Shown in pieces: positions 54,258-62,811 of a stretch of 64,000 nucleotides of DNA. The stretch's first letter is position 1. Each line of letters starts with the position of its first letter. The DNA is from Sinorhizobium garamanticum. Its GTDB lineage: Bacteria; Pseudomonadota; Alphaproteobacteria; Rhizobiales; Rhizobiaceae. Location of the stretch: the NCBI RefSeq assembly GCF_029892065.1, contig NZ_CP120373.1, positions 2,797,001-2,861,000 on the forward strand, written 5' to 3'. A program made the translations under genes and the position numbers. The notes beneath the pieces are model-generated. The model had not been told where the DNA came from. It saw only the letters and a list, made by a program, of their open reading frames with translations, and made no database searches.

Positions 54258-55319
54258 ATGGTTCATCGGGAAGCGCATGCGCGGCGGCCGTCGATCCACG
54301 ACGTGGCCAATAGTGCCGGCGTCTCTGCCGCGACGGTGTCGAAAGTCCTGCAAGGTGTCGCGACGGTGAAGCCCGAGAACGTCCAGCGCGTGTTCGACGC
54401 GGTGGCATTGCTCGGTTATCGCATCGATCCGCTCGCCTCGGACTTAAGGCGGGCCAAGCGCCGCATCATCGGCGCGATCGTTCCGGAATTCGAAAGCGAA
54501 TTCTTCGGCTCCATGATCACGCAGCTGGAACGGCTGGCCGAACAGCGCGGCTATGCGCTCGTCGCGGCGTCGAGCCGGGAGTCGGAAGCGCGCGAAAAGG
54601 AAATCCTCGCCCGCATGCATGACTGGCGCGTCTCCGGCGTCGTGCTGGCGCCGGTGCGCAACGAGCACGGGCCGGCGGCGGGCTTCATGAAGAAGAACGG
54701 CATGACCGGCGTGCTGATCGACCGGGTGCTCGCCGACGATGCCTTCGACACGGTATCGGCCGACAGTGTTTCGGCGAGTGCCGAGGTGGCGCGTGAGCTC
54801 GTCGAAAGAGGCCACCGCCATATCCTCGTGCTAGGTCTTGGCGAGCAGGCGGCGACGGTCCGCGCCCGGCTGGAGAGTTTTCGCGAGCGCGCGCTGCAGC
54901 TCGCCCCGGATACCCGCGTCGACGTGATCCTTTCGGAAAGCGATGTCGAGCCGCTGCGATCGTCGCTGCGGGATTATTTCGCCAAGGGCGAGCGGCCGAC
55001 CGCTGTCTATTCGCTGTTCTTGAGGGGCACGCTGGTCGCGCTCAGCGAATTCCGCCGGCGCGGGTGGCACTGCCCGAACGACATTTCCCTTGTCGGCTTC
55101 GACGATGCGGAGTGGATGCAGGTGACATGGCCGGCGATCGCGGCGGTCGTGCAACCTGTCAGGCAGATCGCCATCCAGGCGATGGACGTGCTGTTTCGCC
55201 GGATCGAGGGGGGAGGGGGGCCGCCCATCGCGCGGCTCGAGCCATGCAAGGTCTTGATGCGGGAATCCGTTGGGTCGCCAGGTAACGGACCGCATTCCGG
55301 GGGAGGAAAACGACAATGA
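54258..55319 (+). CDS. LacI-family transcriptional regulator
   Basis: 353 aa from ATG 54258 (GGGAGGAGAGG upstream). The HTH reads PSIHDVANSAGVSAATVSKV, followed by the hinge helix (DPLASDLRRAKRRIIGAIV) and a periplasmic-binding-like ligand domain (GVLIDRVL, DTVSADS, ISLVGFDDAEW). It lies between the divergent dehydrogenase gene and the downstream sugar ABC operon, and operator-like palindromes flank it on both sides. It most likely represses the whole locus until the sugar or a derivative binds. Confidence 0.92.
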   Translation: MVHREAHARRPSIHDVANSAGVSAATVSKVLQGVATVKPENVQRVFDAVALLGYRIDPLASDLRRAKRRIIGAIVPEFESEFFGSMITQLERLAEQRGYALVAASSRESEAREKEILARMHDWRVSGVVLAPVRNEHGPAAGFMKKNGMTGVLIDRVLADDAFDTVSADSVSASAEVARELVERGHRHILVLGLGEQAATVRARLESFRERALQLAPDTRVDVILSESDVEPLRSSLRDYFAKGERPTAVYSLFLRGTLVALSEFRRRGWHCPNDISLVGFDDAEWMQVTWPAIAAVVQPVRQIAIQAMDVLFRRIEGGGGPPIARLEPCKVLMRESVGSPGNGPHSGGGKRQ

Positions 55320-55396
55320 CCCCGATTGTCGAAGACGGAAGGCAAGCGCCGGATCTGGCTGGAACTCACGGTGCGTGACATCAACTGGAGGAAACG

Positions 55397-56380
55397 ATGC
55401 AACCATTTTTCGCGAGGATAAATCGATTTACTTTGGCGTTGGGCGTTGCAATGGCCTTCGCCGCGCCTGCTATCGCCGAAGATGGCGAATACGGCGTCCT
55501 GATGAAAACGCTTGCCAATCCGTTCTGGGGCGCCATGGCTCAGGGGGTCGAGGATGGCGCCAAGGAAGCCGGCGTGAAATATTTCCTGCAAGCCGCCGAA
55601 AGCGACCAGGCGGCCGAGCCACAGCTCAATCTCTGCAACACGATGCTCGAACGCAAGCCGGTGGCGATGATCACCGCCGCCATCAACTCGACGAACCTCT
55701 TGCCGTGCCTCAAGGCTGCGCAGGATGCCGGCATCAAGGTCGTCGATCTCGACGGCAATCTTGACCAGGCCGTGCTCGACAAGGAGGGCATAAAGATCAC
55801 CTTCCGCATCGGCTCGGACAATGTCGCGGCGGGCGCGCAGGGCGCCGACTATCTCGTCGAGAAGCTCGGCAAGGACGCCAAGGGGCCGGTGCTGGTGATC
55901 GAGGGCCTGTCGGGCAACGTCACCGGGCAGAGGCGCGCTCAAGGATTTGCGGCACGGCTGAAGGAACTGGCACCCGGCCTTGAGGTCGTCGCCTCGCTTC
56001 CCGGCGACTGGGACCGTGGCAAGGCGGCCTCGATCACCAACGACATCCTGACCCGCAACCCGGACCTCGTCGGCATCTTCGCCGCCAATGACGGCATGGC
56101 GCTCGGGGCCGTGGAGGCGGTCTATGCTGCCGGCAAGGGCGACCAGGTGACGATCATCGGCGTCGACGGCAATTCCGATGCGGTGAAGTCGATCAAGGAC
56201 GGCAGGCTCAACGCTTCGGTCGCCCAGCTTCCCTATCTCGTCGGAAAGCAGGCGGTCGAGAACGTCAAGAAGGCGATCGCCGGCGAAAGCGTCACGGCGG
56301 ATATCGCCGTGCCCACGCTGGTGCTGACCAAGGACGTGCTCGATGCCGGCAAGGAGCCGATGCTTCAATACGTCAAGTGA
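55397..56380 (+). CDS. Sugar ABC transporter substrate-binding protein
   Basis: 327 aa, GGAGG before the ATG, signal peptide ending PAIAED (about residue 27). Peripla_BP_4 fold of the ribose/CUT2 type: GVLMKTLANPFWGAMAQG, AINSTNLLPCLKAAQDAG, VVDLDGN, GLSGNVTGQRRAQGF, IFAANDGMALGAVEA, IIGVDGNSDAVKSIKDG. The sugar is not predictable. The palindrome TAAATCGATTTA lies in codons 8-12. It is the first gene of the import operon; a palindromic repeat separates it from the permease. Confidence 0.93.
   Translation: MQPFFARINRFTLALGVAMAFAAPAIAEDGEYGVLMKTLANPFWGAMAQGVEDGAKEAGVKYFLQAAESDQAAEPQLNLCNTMLERKPVAMITAAINSTNLLPCLKAAQDAGIKVVDLDGNLDQAVLDKEGIKITFRIGSDNVAAGAQGADYLVEKLGKDAKGPVLVIEGLSGNVTGQRRAQGFAARLKELAPGLEVVASLPGDWDRGKAASITNDILTRNPDLVGIFAANDGMALGAVEAVYAAGKGDQVTIIGVDGNSDAVKSIKDGRLNASVAQLPYLVGKQAVENVKKAIAGESVTADIAVPTLVLTKDVLDAGKEPMLQYVK
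55419..55430. promoter_or_regulatory. Candidate LacI operator inside the binding-protein gene start
   Basis: Perfect palindrome TAAATCGATTTA, sharing its core AAATCGATTT with the site at 54198-54207 about 1.2 kb away. The placement within the coding start could give a roadblock or a repression loop. Confidence 0.5.
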
Positions 56381-56433
56381 GCTTTGCCGAACCCGGCTGG
56401 CGCGCCATCCTGCGCCAGCCGCCTCTTTGCTGT

Positions 56434-56529
56434 TGCATGTTCCCGAAATCGGAGCCGATTCAAGGAACATGCGGCCATTCACGGTGTTACAGCGACCTTT
56501 GTGCGTCTGAAGATGCGCAGCGCTGTAGA
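56434..56529. repeat. RIME-like mosaic element inside the ABC operon
   Basis: Left unit: TGCATGTTCC and GGAACATGC arms around AATCGGAGCCGATT (56434-56473). Right unit: TTACAGCGACCTTTG, GTGCGTCTGAAGATGCGCA, GCGCTGTAG (56487-56529). It lies between the binding-protein stop and the permease ribosome site, where it may set higher expression of the first gene. Confidence 0.85.
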
Positions 56530-56539
56530 GGTGGGAACC

Positions 56540-57544
56540 ATGACACACGAAACGGCGCAACAAACGGCACAACCCGGCCTCTGGGCGCGGGCGCAACGAA
56601 CATCGGTCGAACAACTGCATATACGGCTGGAATCCTTCATCGTCCTGATCGTGCTCAGCGCCGTCATGGCCGTGCTCTCGCCGTTCTTCCTGTCGCTCAG
56701 CAATTTCCTCAACATCCTGCTTGCCACCTCGACAATCGGCGTGCTGGCTATTGCCGCCACCTATGTCATCGGCTCCGGCGGGCTGGACCTGTCCCTCGGG
56801 TCGGTGATGGGGCTTTCCGGCGTGGCGGGCGCCTATGTCGCCGTCAATCTCGGCGCGCCTTCGGCGATCGGGCTTGCCGCCTGCATCCTGGCGGGGGCGG
56901 CCGCCGGCTACGTCAACGGCCAGCTGATCACGCGCGCCTTCGTCCCGGCCTTCATCGTGACGCTCGGCATGCTGGGGCTGGCGCGTGGGCTGGCGCTCGT
57001 CATTTCCGACGGCCGGGTGATCTATGGCCTGCCGGCCGCGATGGTCTATGTCGGCCAGGGGCGGCCGCTTGGCATTCCGATGCCGGTGATCATCTTCATC
57101 ATCACAGCGATCGTCGCCCATTGCGTGCTCGCCTATTCGAAATTCGGCCGCCACACCATGGCGCTCGGGGACTCCGAAAGTGCCGCGCGCGCCGCCGGCA
57201 TACGCGTCGAGCGGCACAGGCGCATCCTTTACACGCTCTCCGGCGCGCTCGCCGGGCTTGCCGGCATGCTGTTCATGGCCCGTATCAACTCCGGCGATCC
57301 GACGGCGGGCCTCAACTACGAACTGACGGCGATCACCGCGGCCATCATCGGCGGCACCAATCTTTTCGGCGGCCGCGGCTCCATCCTCGGCACCATGATC
57401 GGCGCGCTGATCATGGGCGTGCTGCAGAACGGTCTCAACCTGCTCGCGGTGCAGTCCTATTACCAGCAGATGGCGATCGGCGCGGTTCTGATCCTCGCGG
57501 TTTTCATCGACCAGTATCAGGTACGCAAGGAGAGCCGCGTATGA
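56540..57544 (+). CDS. Sugar ABC transporter permease (CUT2/RbsC type)
   Basis: 334 aa from ATG 56540 with GAGGTGGG upstream. Nine or ten membrane helices with the BPD_transp_2 pattern: IGVLAIAATYVIGSGGLDLS, GSVMGLSGVAGAYVA, AFIVTLGMLGLARGLAL, GDSESAARAAGIRV (ATPase contact loop), YELTAITAAIIGGTNLFGG. It forms the channel for the sugar bound by the preceding protein. Its stop overlaps the ATPase start by ATGA. Confidence 0.94.
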   Translation: MTHETAQQTAQPGLWARAQRTSVEQLHIRLESFIVLIVLSAVMAVLSPFFLSLSNFLNILLATSTIGVLAIAATYVIGSGGLDLSLGSVMGLSGVAGAYVAVNLGAPSAIGLAACILAGAAAGYVNGQLITRAFVPAFIVTLGMLGLARGLALVISDGRVIYGLPAAMVYVGQGRPLGIPMPVIIFIITAIVAHCVLAYSKFGRHTMALGDSESAARAAGIRVERHRRILYTLSGALAGLAGMLFMARINSGDPTAGLNYELTAITAAIIGGTNLFGGRGSILGTMIGALIMGVLQNGLNLLAVQSYYQQMAIGAVLILAVFIDQYQVRKESRV

Positions 57545-58317
57545 CCCTGCTTACTCTCTCCGGCATCCGCAAAAGCTTTGGCGCGGTCGACGTGCTGCAT
57601 GGTGTCGATCTCTCTGTCGAGAAGGGCGAGGTAGTCGGCCTCGTTGGCGACAACGGCGCCGGCAAGTCGACGCTTATGAAGGCGATCACCGGTATCTACC
57701 GGGCCGACGCCGGCTCGATCGAGTTCGATGGCAAGGACGTGCTGCCGCTCGATCCCGGTGCGCGGCGCGAGCTCGGCATCGAGATGATCTATCAGGACCT
57801 GTCGCTGGCAAAACAGCAGGACGTGGCGAGCAATATTTTTCTCGGCCGCGAACCGACCCGAAAACTGTTCGGCCTGTTTCCCGGCTTCATCGACAAGGCC
57901 CGGATGGACCGCGAGGCGGCAAGCATGATCGCGCGGCTCGGCGCCCACCTGCCATCGATAAACCGCTCGGTCGGCTCCTTTTCCGGCGGCCAGCAGCAGA
58001 CCGTGGCGATTGCCCGGGCGCTCACCTTCAATCCGAAGCTCGTCATCATGGACGAACCGACGGCGGCGTTGGCGGTGCGCGAGGTGCAAGGCGTGCTCGA
58101 TCTCATCCGCCGGCTGAAATCGGAAGGCATTGCCGTGATCCTGATCTCCCATCGCCTGAACGACGTGCTTGCGGTCACAGACCGAATCGTCGTCCTGCGT
58201 CACGGGCGGGCCGACGCCAACCTTGCCACCGCCAGAACCAACATGAGCGAGGTCGTCAGCCGCATCGTCGGCGGCGGCGACCTTTCGGCTGCGGCCATGC
58301 ACGAACAACGAGGCTGA
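57541..58317 (+). CDS. Sugar ABC transporter ATP-binding protein (single domain)
   Basis: 258 aa from ATG 57541. Walker A LVGDNGAGKSTLMKA, Q-loop MIYQDLSLA, signature FSGGQQQTVAIARAL, Walker B LVIMDEPTAALA, H-loop ILISHRLND. CUT2 importers usually have a double-length ATPase (RbsA, about 500 aa). This one has a single nucleotide-binding domain and so works as a homodimer. Four bases separate its stop from the epimerase start. Confidence 0.94.
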   Translation: MTLLTLSGIRKSFGAVDVLHGVDLSVEKGEVVGLVGDNGAGKSTLMKAITGIYRADAGSIEFDGKDVLPLDPGARRELGIEMIYQDLSLAKQQDVASNIFLGREPTRKLFGLFPGFIDKARMDREAASMIARLGAHLPSINRSVGSFSGGQQQTVAIARALTFNPKLVIMDEPTAALAVREVQGVLDLIRRLKSEGIAVILISHRLNDVLAVTDRIVVLRHGRADANLATARTNMSEVVSRIVGGGDLSAAAMHEQRG

Positions 58318-58321
58318 CTTC

Positions 58322-59176
58322 ATGAACATCTTCGGACTGCATACTTTCGCGATCGCGCCGGTCTGGGACCTGTCGCGCATCGAGCCGCAGATGGATCGCC
58401 TCAAGGAGCACGGCATCGGGCTCCTGGAAATTCCGCTGCTGAGACCAAGGGAAATTGACACCCGGCGGACGCGAGCCTTTGCCGGCCATTACGGCGTCGA
58501 GCTCATACCGTCGCTCGGGCTGCCCCGGGCGCTCGACATTGTTGCACACCCGCAGGACGGGCTCGATTTCCTGGAGCCTGCCTTTCGTGTCTGCGAGGAG
58601 GTCGGCAGCTTCGGGCTCGCCGGCGTCACCTATGGCTCGATCGGCAAGACCACCGGCCGTGCGGCGACGACCAGGGAGATCGACGGAATGTGCCGGTTTC
58701 TCGAACGGGCGGCGAAAGCGGCAAGGTCACACGGCCTGAAGCTAGGCATCGAGCCCTGCAACCGATACGAGACTCACCTCATCAACCGCGGCATCGACGC
58801 CGCGCGGATCATCGAGCGGATCGGTGCTGACAATATCTTCATCCATCTCGACACCTATCACATGCATATCGAGGAGGAGAGTTTTGCCGCAGGCTTCAAT
58901 GCGGCGGCGCCCTATCTCGGTTATGTGCATGTCTCCGAGGCCAACCGCGGTGTGCCCGGACGCGGCATGCTGAACTGGCAGGCCTGCATGAAGGCGATCG
59001 CCGACATCGGCTACGAGGGCCCGATCACGCTCGAAAGCATGAACCATGTCGACCGGGACATAGCGGGAGGGCTGGCAATCTGGCGGCCGGTCGCCGAAGA
59101 CCCGCGCGACGTCATCGAAGTCGGCTTGCCGTTCCTGCGCGAGACGGCCCGGGCGGCGGGCCTGCAACTGGGCTGA
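58322..59176 (+). CDS. Sugar isomerase/epimerase-like TIM barrel (D-tagatose 3-epimerase type)
   Basis: 284 aa. AP-endonuclease-2 fold with the metal ligands in order: Glu144 (LGIEPCNRYE), Asp177 (IHLDTYHMHIEE), the His of YVHVSEANRGVPGRG, and the Glu of ITLESMNH. These match D-tagatose/D-psicose 3-epimerases, which move the hydroxyl at C3 of ketoses. It ends the ABC operon and so probably acts on the imported sugar, with the dehydrogenase and reductase of the divergent arm downstream in the pathway (inference). Confidence 0.88.
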   Translation: MNIFGLHTFAIAPVWDLSRIEPQMDRLKEHGIGLLEIPLLRPREIDTRRTRAFAGHYGVELIPSLGLPRALDIVAHPQDGLDFLEPAFRVCEEVGSFGLAGVTYGSIGKTTGRAATTREIDGMCRFLERAAKAARSHGLKLGIEPCNRYETHLINRGIDAARIIERIGADNIFIHLDTYHMHIEEESFAAGFNAAAPYLGYVHVSEANRGVPGRGMLNWQACMKAIADIGYEGPITLESMNHVDRDIAGGLAIWRPVAEDPRDVIEVGLPFLRETARAAGLQLG

Positions 59177-59394
59177 AAACACAAAAACAGGCTGACGCTC
59201 AACGGCGCAAACCCCTGCCGCTCGCCGTCCGTGCGCTGCCCGCTGCACCCGCACCATGAACGGCCGACGGTCCTGAATGATCGTAGGTTTTCGAAGATTT
59301 TCAGCACTCCCGGTCCCGGGCGCGACTTCAAAAAGACGATTGCTACGTTACCTACTATAAGGTCCAGTAGCGTTGCCCGACGGAAAGACGAACG

Positions 59395-59640
59395 ATGAGT
59401 GCCGGTCCCTGGAGCGAGTGTGTAGTAGTGAGGTCTGGCGACGGCAGTTTGGCATTTGTGTCGACCACAAGTGAGGCCCTCGCCATGCTGCAGGAGGCTT
59501 GGCCGCGACGGAAAGGACCCGCCTATTACGCTGCTGTTGGCGCATGCGAAGAGGTGCTGAGCGGACATTTGCCGCCTTATGTCGCCCGGATCGCATTCCT
59601 GGATGCCTGCAGGGAGGCGGGCATCGCCGTTGCACCGTAG
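59395..59640 (+). CDS. DUF982 protein
   Basis: 81 aa. It shows the DUF982 pattern common in Rhizobiales: a short strand start (CVVVRSGDGSLAFVSTTSEA), LAMLQEAWPRRKGPAYYAA, and the C-terminal helix YVARIAFLDACREAGI. The family is small, cytoplasmic, often present in many copies per genome, and of unknown function. It stands alone with about 220 bp upstream that holds no other gene. Confidence 0.85.
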   Translation: MSAGPWSECVVVRSGDGSLAFVSTTSEALAMLQEAWPRRKGPAYYAAVGACEEVLSGHLPPYVARIAFLDACREAGIAVAP

Positions 59641-59806
59641 CCGCCGGGTCAGCGAAGCCGATTTTGCGCTTCGGTGTATCGGAAAGATTTGAAAATGTTC
59701 GGCATTTCCTGCATCTTTCCTCCTCTCAGGCCAAATCCGTCAGACAGTAGGCTCCGCTGCGACGGTTCGAATGGTTTCCTTTCTCCCGCAACAGGTGGAG
59801 GCCAAA

Positions 59807-60472
59807 ATGCGCGCCGATGAAATCATGACGACAAACGTGGCCACGATCAGCACGGCAAGCAGCGTACATCACGCGATCGAAACCATGGTGACGAAGGGGC
59901 TGAGCGGTCTCCCGGTCATCGATGACGACGGCGCGGTCGCGGGCATGCTGACGGAAGGCGATCTCCTGCGACGGATCGAGCTTGGGACCGGGCGAGGCGT
60001 TGCCGCGGCTGAGAGCGCCCTTGTCGATCTCGACCGCTACATCCGCGGCAACAGCTGGCGCATCAGCGATCTGATGTCGACAGAGGTTTTCACGGTCGGC
60101 CGCGACGCGCCGATCGGCGCCGTTGCCGAACTGATGTTCAAGCACAAGATAAAGCGCGTGCCGGTTGTGCAAAATGGCGTGCTGGTCGGCATCATCAGCC
60201 GCGTCGACCTGTTGCGCGCGATCGTCGACGTTCCGGGTGAGGGCACGGTCAGGGGCGACGAAGCGCTCGCCGTCGCGATCCGCGCGCGCCTTCGCTCCGA
60301 CCTCGGCCTCGATCCGGAGAGGATCAAGGTCTCCGTGGAAGCCTGCCACGTCGTGCTCGAAGGCAAGGTGAAGAGCGAAATGGAGCGTCGCGCCATCAAG
60401 GTGCTGATGGAGAATATCAACGGCGTCGAAGGCTATCGCGACAGGCTGGTCGTCGATCCGCAGGGGAGCTAA
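59807..60472 (+). CDS. CBS-domain pair with C-terminal BON domain
   Basis: 221 aa from ATG 59807 (GGAGG upstream); a longer reading from 59771 has no site. CBS1 (residues 3-60): MRADEIMTTNVATISTASSV, GLSGLPVIDDDGAVAGMLTEG. CBS2 (about 90-150): ISDLMSTEVFTVGRDAPIG, IKRVPVVQNGVLVGIISRVD. The BON domain (about 155-217) has VSVEACHVVLEGKVKSEMER and NGVEGYRDRLVV. CBS pairs bind adenosine nucleotides; BON domains bind lipid or membranes. The combination is widespread in rhizobia as a putative energy or stress sensor. Confidence 0.92.
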   Translation: MRADEIMTTNVATISTASSVHHAIETMVTKGLSGLPVIDDDGAVAGMLTEGDLLRRIELGTGRGVAAAESALVDLDRYIRGNSWRISDLMSTEVFTVGRDAPIGAVAELMFKHKIKRVPVVQNGVLVGIISRVDLLRAIVDVPGEGTVRGDEALAVAIRARLRSDLGLDPERIKVSVEACHVVLEGKVKSEMERRAIKVLMENINGVEGYRDRLVVDPQGS

Positions 60473-60755
60473 GTGGTTCGAAGAGCGGCTTTCGCCGAAC
60501 CCTTTGGTGCGTAGTCAAGCCTGAGAATCCGCGCGATCAATCAACGACAAGTTGACGGACGGGAATAAGCTGGTGCATCCTGCCGGCCGTCAAGACATGC
60601 CTGCATAGTGTTCCGGGTCGCGTCGACCCGCAGGCAGATCAGGTGCGTGCAGATTGCGTACGTCGCGTCCGACATAGCGCGGCGCTGCAGATTTCGTCTC
60701 ATAGCATTCATTCACAATCGGCCAGACCATTCGGGGAATCTGTTCGGAGGGCACT

Positions 60756-61715
60756 GTGAAGAGAAGCACGAAAATCCGCGTGGCCGCCTTCGCAGCCACG
60801 CTCGCCGCAACTGTTGCCCTGCCGGCTAAGGCAGCCGACCTCGTGATCGCCATGCCCAATTGGCCGTCCGGACAGGCAACGGCCAATATCCTCAAATTGA
60901 GCATCGCCAAGAAGTTCGGGCTCGATGCGGAAGTGCGCGAACTCGGGACGATCAGCGCCTTTGTCGGCCTCGACAAGGGCGAAGTCGATATCCAGCCCGA
61001 GGTATGGCGGCCGAATTTCGAGGATCTCATCAAGAAATACGTGACCGACAAAGGCGCGGTTGTGCTCAGTGAGCGCGCCGTGCCGGCCTGGCAGGGCCTT
61101 TGCGCCACGCCGGAGGCGGCCGCTGCCGGCCTCAAGACGATCGCCGATCTCAGCGACCCGGCAAAGACCGCAGTGCTCGACACCGACGGGGACGGACGCG
61201 GCGAAGTGTGGATCGGCGCCCCGACCTGGCTTTCAACGGGGATAGAGCGGGTGAGGGCGAACAGCTACGGCTATGCCGCGAACCTCACGCTCGTAGAGGC
61301 CGAAGAGGACGTAGCGATGGCGGCGGTCGATGCGGCCGTCGCGACCGCGCGGCCGATGGTGTTTTATTGCTATGCGCCGCACCACGTCTTCGAGTTGCAC
61401 AAGCTTACGCGCATCGAGGAGCCGCCGCACGACCCGGCGAAATGGAAGATCGCGCCGGCGGACGATCCCCTATGGGTCACCAAGTCGAGCGCGGCAACCG
61501 CCTGGGATACGGCGCATTTTCACATCGCCTACGGGGCCGCGTTCGGCAAGAAGCATCCAGACATCGCGAAGTTTCTGGAACAGGTGGATTTCTCGCCGGA
61601 AGAGGTGACGGCGATGAGCTACGCGCTGGAGGTGGAGCGCCAGACGCCCCCCGACTACGCGAAGAAATGGATCGACGGCAACGCAGCGCGCGTAGACGGG
61701 TGGGCAAAGCAATGA
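60756..61715 (+). CDS. Glycine betaine/choline-type ABC substrate-binding protein (orphan)
   Basis: 319 aa from GTG 60756 (GGAGGGCACT upstream), signal peptide ending PAKAAD (about residue 27). OpuAC fold: LVIAMPNWPSGQATANIL, FVGLDKGEVDIQPEVWRPNF, WIGAPTWLSTGIERVRANS, and late WVTKSSAATAWDT, supplying the tryptophan and aromatic cage for a quaternary amine. No permease or ATPase is beside it. Instead it overlaps an L,D-transpeptidase gene by ATGA, an unusual pairing. Confidence 0.88.
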   Translation: MKRSTKIRVAAFAATLAATVALPAKAADLVIAMPNWPSGQATANILKLSIAKKFGLDAEVRELGTISAFVGLDKGEVDIQPEVWRPNFEDLIKKYVTDKGAVVLSERAVPAWQGLCATPEAAAAGLKTIADLSDPAKTAVLDTDGDGRGEVWIGAPTWLSTGIERVRANSYGYAANLTLVEAEEDVAMAAVDAAVATARPMVFYCYAPHHVFELHKLTRIEEPPHDPAKWKIAPADDPLWVTKSSAATAWDTAHFHIAYGAAFGKKHPDIAKFLEQVDFSPEEVTAMSYALEVERQTPPDYAKKWIDGNAARVDGWAKQ

Positions 61716-62413
61716 CGATGATCCGGGACAGGCTTGAGGCCGGCGTAAAACGTGGCGGGAGGATGCGGAAAATCGGCTTGATCGTGCTTGCCGCTGGGCT
61801 GTGCCTCGGGCCGCTGGCGGCGCTCGCCGCGACGCAGATCTACGACGCCCGCACGAAGAAATGGGTCGACTACGACAAGCGCAAGGCACGGCAGTATTTT
61901 GCGCGCAACAAGCAGGTGCCGGAGGCCTTTCGCCGACAGGTCGTGCCGTTCCGGACGGCCGAGCCGCCGGGCACGATCATCATCGACGGCAACCAGCATT
62001 TTCTCTATCTCGTCCAGCCCGGCGGCCAGGCAATCCGCTACGGCATCGGCGTCGGACGCGAGGGCTTTGGCTGGGCGGGCATCGTCCGCGTCGGGCGTAC
62101 GGCCGAGTGGCCGACCTGGACGCCGCCGCCCGAGATGGTGGCACGCGACCCGAACGCGGCGAAATGGGCAGCCGGCATGCCCGGTGGGCCGGACAATCCG
62201 CTTGGGGCAAGGGCGCTCTATCTCTTTGAGGGCGAGAACGACACGATCTACCGCATCCATGGCACGGTGGAACCCTGGACGATCGGTCTCGACGTTTCCT
62301 CCGGCTGCATTCGGATGAACAATGACGACATCATCGATCTGCACTCTCGCGTCAAAATCGGCGCGAAAGTGATCGTGCTGATGCAGGGGGCGGCGCTCTA
62401 CAAGGGCGTTTAA
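61712..62413 (+). CDS. L,D-transpeptidase (YkuD/ErfK family)
   Basis: 233 aa from ATG 61712, or 216 aa from ATG 61763, which places the signal peptide (IGLIVLAAGLCLGPLAALAA) at the N terminus. YkuD domain: TIIIDGNQHFLYLV, YGIGVGREGFGWAG, and the active-site region IHGTVEPWTIG and SSGCIRMNNDDI with catalytic Cys and the preceding His. It forms 3-3 cross-links in peptidoglycan or attaches outer-membrane proteins to it, as shown in other rhizobia. Its start overlaps the betaine-type binding protein gene. Confidence 0.93.
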   Translation: MTMIRDRLEAGVKRGGRMRKIGLIVLAAGLCLGPLAALAATQIYDARTKKWVDYDKRKARQYFARNKQVPEAFRRQVVPFRTAEPPGTIIIDGNQHFLYLVQPGGQAIRYGIGVGREGFGWAGIVRVGRTAEWPTWTPPPEMVARDPNAAKWAAGMPGGPDNPLGARALYLFEGENDTIYRIHGTVEPWTIGLDVSSGCIRMNNDDIIDLHSRVKIGAKVIVLMQGAALYKGV

Positions 62414-62448
62414 AAATGGCCAGCGATGCGACATCTGGAGGTGAGGAT

Positions 62449-62769
62449 TTGTCGACGACCAATTTGAACGCATACTCGATCGCGCGCTGCGCATTTGTTG
62501 TCGCCGGCGTCTCGCTTCTTGGCGGATGCCAGTCATCGGCGCCTGAGCCGCAGAACATGGCCCGCACAAGCCTGCAAACTGCGCCCGCCGACCTGCAGCT
62601 CATCTGCGCCAATGCGGTTGTTGCTCAAGCCAGCGGCGCCAGGGTTCTGCCGATGAGTTCGCGCCAGCTCGACGCGACGACCTACGCCGTCGACGTCGAT
62701 GCCGGCGGGCGCAAGTTCAACTGCGTCGTCGACAGCAGCGGCAGCGTCAAATCGGTGCAGCCCGCCTAA
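62449..62769 (+). CDS. Small lipoprotein of unknown function
   Basis: 106 aa from TTG 62449, chosen because GGAGG (62437-62441) sits seven bases upstream; ATG 62416 adds 11 residues but has no site. The lipobox L-L-G-G-C places the lipidated Cys at residue 27. The mature part has two more cysteines (LICANAVV and KFNCVVD), likely a disulfide, and a beta-rich C terminus (TYAVDVDAGGRKFNCVV). It follows the L,D-transpeptidase gene closely and may share its operon. Confidence 0.75.
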   Translation: MSTTNLNAYSIARCAFVVAGVSLLGGCQSSAPEPQNMARTSLQTAPADLQLICANAVVAQASGARVLPMSSRQLDATTYAVDVDAGGRKFNCVVDSSGSVKSVQPA

Positions 62770-62811
62770 GGCGACGGTCGCAAAAATCGGGATGCAGATG
62801 AAGCCGCATCC

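Noticed and set aside
55007..57217. 736-codon leftward frame across the LacI, binding-protein and permease genes
   Set aside because: Antisense to three well supported genes, with no domain or ribosome site.
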